From assembly GCA_016218725.1 (NCBI GenBank), contig JACRDB010000133.1, forward strand, positions 1 through 59,642: a stretch of DNA of 59,642 bases. Direction: 5' to 3'. Numbering within the stretch: position 1 is the first letter of the stretch; each line of letters begins with the position of its first letter. This document shows, in pieces, positions 27,857-34,825 of the stretch. The notes under the pieces are model-generated. The model worked only from the letters and a program-made list of their open reading frames with translations. It made no database searches and was not told the DNA's origin. A program made the translations under genes and the position numbers. Source of the DNA: Deltaproteobacteria bacterium. Lineage in GTDB: Bacteria; Myxococcota_A; Polyangia; Polyangiales; Ga0077539.

Positions 27857-28736
27857 GCCCTCCGCGGGCGGTCCACAGCGTCGGAAAGCGCGGCAGCACC
27901 GACTCCTCCGACAGGGGACCCAGCGCCGTGACGTCGTCGACGGCGGCGGGCATCGGCAGGAGGGGCACCTGCGCGAGCCCGCTGCGGCGCAAGTACCCGA
28001 GCGCATGCTCCCTGGGCGCGCGCAGGTCCTCCTCGCGGCAGTGCGTGGAGAACACCGCGTAGAGGTGCGTCACGAAGGCCTCCGCCAGCGCCGCAGGGAG
28101 CGTAGGAGCGCCCTCGTGGCCCACGCGGCGCGCCACCGCCAGGAGCGGCAGCGGGCGCGCGGGCACGCCGAGCGCGGCCACGTCCCGGAAGTCCGGCTGG
28201 CAGTACGGGAGCACCTCCGGGGACACCACCTGGAAGCCCGAGCGCCCATACGCCACCAGCCGGATCACCGTGTCCTCGGCCCCCCGCGCGACGGGCTCCT
28301 GCTCCACCGCGAGGACCACCTCCGAGGCGCCCACGCCCCACGCCACGAGGTCCTCCCGCGCGAGCTCCACGGGCAGCTCCCGGAGCCACCGGGCGAGCCC
28401 CGTCCTGCGGTGCTCGGGCAGCACCAGGGCGTGCGCCAGGTACACCACACACACGCCCGTCGACGGGTCCACGGTGACGTGGCAGTCCCTCACCGCGGCC
28501 AGCGCCCCCTCCACGGTGCGCGCCACCAGCAGGTGGTACCGCATTCGTACGCCCCCCACCTCGCGCCCCTCCGGGGTGCGGAGCCAGTCCTCCACCACGG
28601 CGCGACGCTCCAGCTCGCCCCGCACGCCGAACCACCCGTCGAGCGCCCGGTACGCCTCGTCAAGCGCTTCACCGCCGCGAACGGGCGCGAGCACGTAGCG
28701 CTCCGCCAGCGCACCTGTCCGTACATCACCCGACAT
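27819..28736 (-). CDS. GNAT-like N-acetyltransferase
   Basis: A 305-residue protein with a GNAT-like core at about residues 65-170. VYLAHALVLPEHRRTGLARWL contains the acetyl-CoA-binding R-x-x-G-x-A motif (RRTGLA) after a beta strand. The C-terminal 130 residues are unassigned. The ATG start overlaps the upstream C45 gene by 11 bp, so it is the last gene of the amine-catabolic operon and translationally coupled. By context it may acylate an amine or amino acid handled by the pathway. That is inference, and the acceptor cannot be predicted from sequence. Confidence 0.72.
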   Translation of the reverse strand: MSGDVRTGALAERYVLAPVRGGEALDEAYRALDGWFGVRGELERRAVVEDWLRTPEGREVGGVRMRYHLLVARTVEGALAAVRDCHVTVDPSTGVCVVYLAHALVLPEHRRTGLARWLRELPVELAREDLVAWGVGASEVVLAVEQEPVARGAEDTVIRLVAYGRSGFQVVSPEVLPYCQPDFRDVAALGVPARPLPLLAVARRVGHEGAPTLPAALAEAFVTHLYAVFSTHCREEDLRAPREHALGYLRRSGLAQVPLLPMPAAVDDVTALGPLSEESVLPRFPTLWTARGGLMDGAAGPGSSG

Positions 28737-29772
28737 AGAAGTGTTGGTAGGTGTTCTCCGAGGGGAGGCCCCAGACGGCCCAGAGCTCGCGGGAGCGGGG
28801 GCGGAGAACCACGGCCCCGGAGGTCTCGATGTGGTACGGGGCCTCGGACCGGCGGCACACCACCGGGTCGCGGGTGAAGGCCATCAAAGCCTCCACGGTG
28901 GTGTCGAAGCGGCAGAGGGCCCTGGCGCGGTCCTGGCGCGCGCGCGACGAGGCCTGGAGCGCAGGGGCGCGCGTGGCCTCGCGCCGCGCGGTCTCCGGGT
29001 CCGTGCAGTGGTTGGCATGCACCAGGGGAGTCGTCTCCAGCGCGGTGACCGCGTGGTGCGTGGGCATCGCCTCGATGTTGTAGCCGTGGCCCCGGGCGTC
29101 GAGGAGGAGGTAGTTGTGGCCCCCCGCCAGCGTGGCGGTGGTGATGGCCTCCAGGGCGCCCTCGAGGGTGCGGGCCTGGAGGGCCTTTCGCACGACGAAG
29201 GGCCAGGTCACGCCGACGCGGCCGTCGGTGGCGACCAGGTTGTTGATCCCGATGGCGATGCCATCGGCGTTCATGCCGAGCTGTGCCAGGCACCCGAGGG
29301 TGGAGAACACCAGGCTCGGGACCGCGTCCCGCACGTCCAGGAGCACCACGTAGGGCGTAGCCGTGGCGTGCATGTCCCAGGTCTGGCAGAGGAACTCCGG
29401 GACCAGCACCGCGGTGCAGTCGTCCTCGTCCGGGGCGCGAGGCTCACCGAGGGACCTTACGGCGTCGACGAAGTCCGTGAAGCCCCCGACGATGAGGGCC
29501 TCGGCGGCGGAGACCCCCGCGGCGAGGGCCATGGCCTCGAGCTCCTCGGTGAGGTCCGGCGCGTAGGCCCGGTGCGCGGGGAGCATCTCCTCGGCGAGCT
29601 GGAGGATGTCCTCGCGGGTGGCGGGGCGGCCCGCCCAGCTCCCGTCCGAGGCCAGGCGCACGCGCTCGGCGGTGTAGGCCCGGAGCTCCGGGGCGTGGGC
29701 CTCCCCGTGGGCGCGCCCGCGCGCGCGAGGGTCGCCCTCCAGACGCAGGACGCGGATGGCGCCAGGGCTCAC
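28726..29772 (-). CDS. C45-family Ntn-hydrolase/acyltransferase
   Basis: A 348-residue member of the acyl-CoA:6-aminopenicillanate acyltransferase-like (peptidase C45) family. Autocleavage should expose Cys119 in DEDDCTAVL as the N-terminal nucleophile. The downstream motif CQTWDMHA, the central GMNADGIAIGINNL and GGHNYLLLDARG are family hallmarks. C45 enzymes make or break amide bonds; insect Tan, in the same family, hydrolyses N-beta-alanyl amines. Embedded between an aldehyde dehydrogenase and a GNAT gene, it could hydrolyse an N-acylated amino acid such as gamma-glutamyl-GABA, a step done by the unrelated PuuD in enterobacteria. It starts at GTG in a 4-base overlap with the dehydrogenase stop. 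Confidence 0.87.
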   Translation of the reverse strand: MSPGAIRVLRLEGDPRARGRAHGEAHAPELRAYTAERVRLASDGSWAGRPATREDILQLAEEMLPAHRAYAPDLTEELEAMALAAGVSAAEALIVGGFTDFVDAVRSLGEPRAPDEDDCTAVLVPEFLCQTWDMHATATPYVVLLDVRDAVPSLVFSTLGCLAQLGMNADGIAIGINNLVATDGRVGVTWPFVVRKALQARTLEGALEAITTATLAGGHNYLLLDARGHGYNIEAMPTHHAVTALETTPLVHANHCTDPETARREATRAPALQASSRARQDRARALCRFDTTVEALMAFTRDPVVCRRSEAPYHIETSGAVVLRPRSRELWAVWGLPSENTYQHFYVG

Positions 29773-31202
29773 GGGATGCCCCCGAAGAAGCGGGCGCGGG
29801 CGTCGAGGTACCCGAGGAGGCCCTCGGCGCCGGACTCGCGGTCCATGCCCGACTGGTTCATCCCGCCGAAGGGGGCCTCCGGGGCCACGGGGTACCAGTC
29901 GTTGACGCCCACGAGCCCGAAGCGCAGGCGCTCGGACACCGAGAGCGCGGCGCCCAGGTCCCGGGTGAAGACAAACGCCGCGAGGCCATACTCCGTGGCG
30001 TGGGCGAGCTGCAGGGCCTCCTCGGTGGTGTCAAAGGGCACCACCGGGAGCGCGGGCCCGAAGAGCTCCTCGCGGAGCGCGGGCGCCTCCGGGGGCACGT
30101 CCGTGAGCAGCGTGGGGGCGTAGAAGTACCCGCGCGCGCCGTGGCGCTCTCCCCCGATGACGACCCTCGCCCCGGCGCTCACGGAGCGCTGGACGAGGCC
30201 CTCGACGCGGTCGCGCTGGGCGGCGTTGATGAGCGGGCCGACGGTGCTCTTCGGGTCCAGGCCGTGGCCCGGGGTCTCGCGCCGGAGGGCCTCGGCGGCG
30301 GCCTCGGTGAAGCGCTGGAGCACCGCGCGGTGCACCAGGAAGCGCTGCGGGGCGATGCACACCTGGCCGGCGTTGCGGAGCTTCGCGGTGACGCCCGCGC
30401 GGGCCACGGCGTCCACGTCCACGTCCGGGAAGACCAGCACCGGGGCGTTGCCTCCGAGCTCCAGCGAGAGGCGCTTGACCGTGCGCGAGGCCCCGTCCAT
30501 CAAGAGCTTCCCGACGCGGGTGGAGCCCGTGAAACAGACCTTGCGGCAGCGCGCGTCGTCGAGGAGGCGCTGGCCCATGGCGTGGGCTTCGCCGTTGATG
30601 ACGTTCAAGACGCCCGCGGGGACGCCCGCGTCATGCAATGCCCAGGCGTAGTCAAAGGCCGACCGGGGCGTGTACTCCGACGGGCGGACCACGACCGTGC
30701 AGCCCGCGGCCAGGGCCATGCTCACCGCGCGGTTGATGTTGTAGACAGGGAAATTCCACGCGGTGATCACGCCCACGACCCCGACCGGCGCGTAAGTCAC
30801 GTCGATGCGCCTCCCGGGGAGCCTCGCGGGGATCCAGCGCCCCCCGAGGCGGCGGGCCTCCTCGGCGGCGAAGCGCAGGTACGCCGGCGCCCCGGCCCAC
30901 TCGCCCCGGGCCTGGGCCAGGGGCTTGCCGCTCTCCTCGGTGGTGCGCCGGGCGAAGGCGTCGGTGTGGGCGGAGACCACCTCCGCGGCGCGGTCCAGCA
31001 CCGCCGCGCGCTCGTAGGCGGTCCTGCGGGACCAGGTCGGAAACGCCGTAGAGGCCGCGTCCAGCGCGCGTTGCGCGTCCTCGGCGTCCCCGAAGGGCAC
31101 CGCGCCCAGGGGCTCCTCGGTGCCCGGGTCCACGAGGGTCCAGCGGCCTCCGTTGGACGCCTCGGTCCAGCGTCCGTCAATGAGCATCCGGTCCGAGGTC
31201 AC
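29769..31202 (-). CDS. Aldehyde dehydrogenase, succinate-semialdehyde/aminobutyraldehyde type
   Basis: A 477-residue NAD(P)+-dependent dehydrogenase oxidising an aldehyde to the acid. Catalytic Cys282 lies in NAGQVCIAPQRF, general-base Glu248 in LELGGNAPV and oxyanion Asn150 in AWNFP, with a FTGSTRVGK cofactor motif. The usual K-P-S-E cofactor site reads R-P-S-E here (Arg173), a conservative oddity. Similarity is greatest to succinate-semialdehyde and gamma-aminobutyraldehyde dehydrogenases, which suits a position directly after a GABA-transaminase-like gene. The start is the GTG forming a GTGA overlap with the aminotransferase stop; an ATG five codons later is the alternative. Confidence 0.92.
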   Translation of the reverse strand: MTSDRMLIDGRWTEASNGGRWTLVDPGTEEPLGAVPFGDAEDAQRALDAASTAFPTWSRRTAYERAAVLDRAAEVVSAHTDAFARRTTEESGKPLAQARGEWAGAPAYLRFAAEEARRLGGRWIPARLPGRRIDVTYAPVGVVGVITAWNFPVYNINRAVSMALAAGCTVVVRPSEYTPRSAFDYAWALHDAGVPAGVLNVINGEAHAMGQRLLDDARCRKVCFTGSTRVGKLLMDGASRTVKRLSLELGGNAPVLVFPDVDVDAVARAGVTAKLRNAGQVCIAPQRFLVHRAVLQRFTEAAAEALRRETPGHGLDPKSTVGPLINAAQRDRVEGLVQRSVSAGARVVIGGERHGARGYFYAPTLLTDVPPEAPALREELFGPALPVVPFDTTEEALQLAHATEYGLAAFVFTRDLGAALSVSERLRFGLVGVNDWYPVAPEAPFGGMNQSGMDRESGAEGLLGYLDARARFFGGIP

Positions 31203-32563
31203 GACTTCCCCAGGGCGCGGGCGACGTCGTCGAAGGCCCCGGACAGCGCGGCGAGGGCCTCGTCGGCCTGGGCGTCGGTGATGTTCAACGGTGGCAGGAG
31301 CCGCACGCAGTTGGAGTGGAGCCCCGCCCGGATGGTGATGAGCCCGCGCTGGAGCGTGGCGGCGTTGACGGCCTGGGTGGCCTCCAGCCAGGGCTCCCGG
31401 GACATCGGATCCCGGACGAGCTCCAGGGCCAGCATGGGCCCGAGGCCCCGCACGTCCCCCACGAAGCCCCGGTGCCTCGCTTGAATCGCGAGGAGACCAG
31501 CCCTCAAGCGCTCGCCGAGGTCCCCTGCCCTGGCGAGGAAGGCCGGCGTGGTGAGCTCGTCCAGGGCGGCCAGGGCGGCCGCGCACGAGAGCGGGTTTCC
31601 GGAGTAGGTCCCGCCCAGCCCACCGGGGTGCGGGGCCTCCATGACGTCCGCGCGGCCGACGACCGCGGACACGGGCATGCCCGCCCCGAGGCTCTTGGCC
31701 GTGGTGATGACGTCCGGGACCACGCCCGCGTGCTCGCAGGCCCAGAGCCTCCCGGTGCGCCCCATGCCACACTGGATCTCATCGCACACCAGCAGCATCC
31801 CGTGGGCGTCGCAGAGGGCGCGGAGGCGCTGGAGGAAGGCCGCGGGCACCGGCAGGAAGCCACCCTCGCCGAGGACGGGCTCGATGACCACCGCGGCCAC
31901 GTGCGACGGATCGACGATGGCCGTGAAGGCGTGGGCGAGGTTGTCGCAGTGCCAGGCCACCCAGGCCTCGGCGGAGAGGCCCTCGGGGCGGCGGTACGTG
32001 TTGGGGAAGGGGAGCCGGTAGACCTCCGGGGCGAAGGGGCCGTAGCCCTTCTTGAACAGGTTGAACTTGCTGGTCATGGCCAGCGTGAGGTTGGTGCGCC
32101 CGTGGTAGGCGCCCTCGACCACCACCACGCCCTGGCGCTTCGTGAAGGACCGGGCGATGTGCACGGCGGTCTCCACGGCCTCGGCGCCGGAGTTCATGAG
32201 CACCGTGCGCTTCGGGGCGCTCCCCGGAGCCAGCGCGTTCAGCCGCTCGCAGAGGGCCACCGCGGGCTCGTAGGTGGCCACGATGGCGCACATGTGCAGG
32301 AGCCTCTCGGCCTGGTCCCTCACGGCGTCGACGACCTTCGCCGGGGTGTGCCCCAGGGCGAGGGTCCCGATGCCGCCGGCGAAATCCAGGAAGCGGTTGC
32401 CGTCCACGTCGGTGACCACCGCCCCGTGGGCGCTGGCGACGCCCAGCGGCGTGAGCTTCGCGGCCCCCGGGGGCATCGCGGCCTCGCGCCGCGCGATGAG
32501 CGCGCGACTCCCGGGCCCCGGGACCTCGGTCACAAGTCGGACGGACGGCTCGTCAATGCGCAT
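31199..32563 (-). CDS. Class III PLP aminotransferase, 4-aminobutyrate transaminase-like
   Basis: A 454-residue omega-aminotransferase. The PLP-binding SGAEAVE motif (about 125-131), cofactor Asp261 in DEIQCGMGRTG and Schiff-base Lys290 in TTAKSLGAGMP are all present, and length is normal for GabT/PuuE enzymes. The expected reaction moves the terminal amino group of GABA or a similar omega-amino acid to 2-oxoglutarate and releases a semialdehyde, which the next gene's dehydrogenase would oxidise. It is the second gene of the operon, 75 bp after the oxidase. The exact substrate (GABA, acyl-diamine or beta-alanine) is uncertain. Confidence 0.93.
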   Translation of the reverse strand: MRIDEPSVRLVTEVPGPGSRALIARREAAMPPGAAKLTPLGVASAHGAVVTDVDGNRFLDFAGGIGTLALGHTPAKVVDAVRDQAERLLHMCAIVATYEPAVALCERLNALAPGSAPKRTVLMNSGAEAVETAVHIARSFTKRQGVVVVEGAYHGRTNLTLAMTSKFNLFKKGYGPFAPEVYRLPFPNTYRRPEGLSAEAWVAWHCDNLAHAFTAIVDPSHVAAVVIEPVLGEGGFLPVPAAFLQRLRALCDAHGMLLVCDEIQCGMGRTGRLWACEHAGVVPDVITTAKSLGAGMPVSAVVGRADVMEAPHPGGLGGTYSGNPLSCAAALAALDELTTPAFLARAGDLGERLRAGLLAIQARHRGFVGDVRGLGPMLALELVRDPMSREPWLEATQAVNAATLQRGLITIRAGLHSNCVRLLPPLNITDAQADEALAALSGAFDDVARALGKS

Positions 32564-32630
32564 GGCACGGCTCCGGGGTGGGTGCTTGTGGTGAAATGTC
32601 GGGAGCGGTGCGAGGGACTCCCGGGATCCC

Positions 32631-32651
32631 GACGGTGGTTATACCGCCGTC
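32631..32651 (-). terminator. Hairpin enclosing the oxidase stop codon
   Basis: GACGGTGGT (32631-32639) and ACCGCCGTC (32643-32651) pair around TAT with one mismatch. On the minus strand the oxidase TAA stop lies in or beside the loop. It sits in front of the 75-bp gap before the aminotransferase gene. It could give partial termination or mRNA 3'-end stability inside the operon. No U-run follows. Confidence 0.4.
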
Positions 32652-34009
32652 GGCGAGCGCGAGGAACCGGTCGGGGGCGGGAGCTCGTCGGGGATGGTGC
32701 GCCGCGGGGAGCGCCCGGTGAGGCGGGTGTAGACCTGGTAGCCGAGCCACCGCAGTGGCTCCGGGGGGATGCCGTCCAGGGGGCGCTGGTAGAAGGGCAG
32801 GTCACGCCAGGGCTCGTGGTGGTCGCTCAAGAGGTCGCAGAGGACGGCGCCCGCGAGGTTCGCGAGGACCACGCCGTGGCCGCTGTACCCGAGGGCGTGG
32901 AAGATGTTCTTGTGGGCGCCCGTGACCCCGATGCTGCACACGCGGGTCATGGTGACGCAGACGGGGCCCGTCCAACGGTGGGCGACGCGTACGTCCCTCG
33001 CGCCGGGGAAGTATTTCTTCAAGATCCCGTGCACGAAGGCGTACTGCCTGGAGGCGTCGCCCGGGAAGGCCGTGCGGCCGCCGTAGCGGTAGGAGTAGGC
33101 GCCGTTTCCGCCGCCGCCAAAGAGCAGCCGTCCGTCCTCTGACATGCTGGCGTAGGCGATGCGGTCGAGGTCGTCGCTGAAGCCTGCGGTGTGGCCCCAG
33201 CCGAGCTCCCGCCAGCGCTCGAGGGGTAGAGGCTCCGTGGCGATCACGTGCGAGTGCAGGGGGAATAAGCCCCGCTTGAAGAACCCGAGCCGCGGGGTGT
33301 AGGCGTTGGTGGCGAGCACCAGCGCCGGGGCGCGGACGGTCCCCAGGGGCGTGGTGAGCGTGTGGGTGCGACCGGGCTCCACGCTCAGCACGGGGGTGTC
33401 TTCGTAGACGGTCACGCCGAGGCCCTGCACCACGGGGGTCAGGCCCCGCAGGAGGTCGAGCCCGTGGAGCTGCCCCGCGGTGGGGTCGAGGACGGCGCCC
33501 ACCACCCCGGTGGCGCGGAGGTGCTCGGCGAGCTCCCGGCCCGCGAGGTAGCGCACCGGGATGCCCCAGGACGCGAGGCGCTCGGTGGTGGCGTGGGCCT
33601 CCTCGGCGCGGCGGGTGTCGGTGTACGCCTCGAGGCACCCCGCGCGGCGGAAGCGCACCGGGAGCTTGTGCTCGCGGATGACCTCGGCGATCCAGTCGAG
33701 GCCGCTCCGGGTGGCGTTGAACACGCGCCGGGCGCGCTCGGGCGTCTCCGCGTGGACGCCATTGATCCAGTTGAGGGCCATGCCGCCGCTGCGGCCCGAG
33801 GCGCCGTTGCCGACCCTCCGGGCCTCCAGCACCACCACCCGACGCTCCGGGAAGCGCCGCGCCAGGTGGTACGCCGTGGACATGCCCGTAAAGCCCGCCC
33901 CGATGATCGCCACGTCCGCGGTCACGTCCCCGCGGAGGGCCGGCAGCGGCTCTGCGGGCGCCGCCGTGGCCGCCCAGACCGAGGTGTTGTCGTCGAGGTC
34001 GCGGTGCAC
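32639..34009 (-). CDS. FAD-dependent amine oxidase (PuuB/DadA-like)
   Basis: A 456-residue flavoprotein of the DAO superfamily. The dinucleotide-binding motif VAIIGAGFTGMSTAYHL (about 33-49) is followed by VVVLEARRVGNGASGRSGG, the FAD signature of gamma-glutamylputrescine oxidase-like enzymes, and GYSGHGVVLANLAG near the C-terminus. It should oxidise an amine or N-acyl-diamine to an aldehyde with H2O2 or a reduced acceptor. It heads a five-gene operon with an aminotransferase, a dehydrogenase, a C45 hydrolase and a GNAT. The start is GTG, with GGGAG about a dozen bases upstream. D-amino-acid or glycine oxidation is the main alternative. Confidence 0.88.
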   Translation of the reverse strand: MHRDLDDNTSVWAATAAPAEPLPALRGDVTADVAIIGAGFTGMSTAYHLARRFPERRVVVLEARRVGNGASGRSGGMALNWINGVHAETPERARRVFNATRSGLDWIAEVIREHKLPVRFRRAGCLEAYTDTRRAEEAHATTERLASWGIPVRYLAGRELAEHLRATGVVGAVLDPTAGQLHGLDLLRGLTPVVQGLGVTVYEDTPVLSVEPGRTHTLTTPLGTVRAPALVLATNAYTPRLGFFKRGLFPLHSHVIATEPLPLERWRELGWGHTAGFSDDLDRIAYASMSEDGRLLFGGGGNGAYSYRYGGRTAFPGDASRQYAFVHGILKKYFPGARDVRVAHRWTGPVCVTMTRVCSIGVTGAHKNIFHALGYSGHGVVLANLAGAVLCDLLSDHHEPWRDLPFYQRPLDGIPPEPLRWLGYQVYTRLTGRSPRRTIPDELPPPTGSSRSPTAV

Positions 34010-34144
34010 CCGTGCCAGAAGCTCCCTGAGGTCGCTCTGTGAGCGATTCCCTCGATCACGTCAACGCAAAGACCCTTCACCCGACCTTGCGTACGCGAGG
34101 GCCAGGGAGCGTACAGAAGTCGAATTTTCCATGTATTCAGTGGT

Positions 34145-34173
34145 TTGACAACTCAATCATGGAATAACATCAT
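34145..34173 (+). promoter_or_regulatory. Sigma-70 promoter for the Cys-rich lipoprotein
   Basis: A perfect -35 TTGACA (34145-34150), a 17-base spacer and CATCAT (34168-34173, 4 of 6) lie in a locally AT-rich patch (about 34110-34180) of the divergent intergenic region. Transcription would start near 34180. An AGGAGG Shine-Dalgarno follows at 34191-34196, before the GTG at 34210. Confidence 0.5.
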
Positions 34174-34209
34174 GCAGAAGGTCCCAGGCCAGGAGGCGCT
34201 GGCGTCGCC

Positions 34210-34794
34210 GTGGTGTACCTTCTTCGAGCGCGAGGCGGCCGGTTGTTGGGGGCAGTGGTGTGCCTGGGGCTGGCGCCCTCGTGCAATGCGCCGTCGGCGT
34301 CGGAGGTCGCGAGTCTGCGGGACGGTGGCGCCGTGACCGACGGGGCGCCTTCGGTGGCGGTCGAGCCCTCGCGCGACCCGCGGGGCGCTCTGCCCGCAGG
34401 GGACGCCGCGGCGACCGACGACGCCGCGCCGGCGACGGCGCTCTGCGGCGCGGTCTGCGTGGACCGCGCGACGGACAGCGCCAACTGCGGCGCCTGCGGC
34501 GAGCGCTGTCGCTCGGGCGAAGCATGCGCGAGCGGGCGCTGCGTCCCCGCGAGGCTCGCCTGTCCCCGCGGCACCACGGACTGCGCGCCCATGGCCATGG
34601 CGCCCAACTGCGTGGTGCTCGCCTCGGACCGGCACCACTGCGGGGCCTGCGGAGCGCGCTGCCCCGCTGGGGCGGAGTGCGTCGCCGGCGGCTGCGCGAG
34701 GCTCCACGACGGCGACCCCGCGGTGAGCCCGCGCCCCGCAACGCCGCGACGGCACGGCCATCAACTCCCACGGCCCACGAGGCGCCGCGCTTGA
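34210..34794 (+). CDS. Stig1-like cysteine-rich lipoprotein
   Basis: A 194-residue exported protein. The lipobox LAPSC gives lipidated Cys25, followed by an Asp/Ala/Pro-rich spacer. Two cysteine-rich repeats then follow, each with the pattern C-x-x-x-C(V)-..-N/H-C-G-A-C-G-x-x-C-x-x-G-x-x-C-x-x-G-x-C, as in the Stig1-like repeats common in myxobacterial surface proteins (SANCGACGERC and HHCGACGARC). The disulfide-bonded repeats should lie outside the cytoplasm. The C-terminus is basic and Pro-rich. The GTG start follows AGGAGG at a rather long 13-base spacing. No enzymatic function is expected. Confidence 0.75.
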   Translation: MVYLLRARGGRLLGAVVCLGLAPSCNAPSASEVASLRDGGAVTDGAPSVAVEPSRDPRGALPAGDAAATDDAAPATALCGAVCVDRATDSANCGACGERCRSGEACASGRCVPARLACPRGTTDCAPMAMAPNCVVLASDRHHCGACGARCPAGAECVAGGCARLHDGDPAVSPRPATPRRHGHQLPRPTRRRA

Positions 34795-34825
34795 CATACA
34801 TCACCCTACGTTGTACCGCGCGCGG

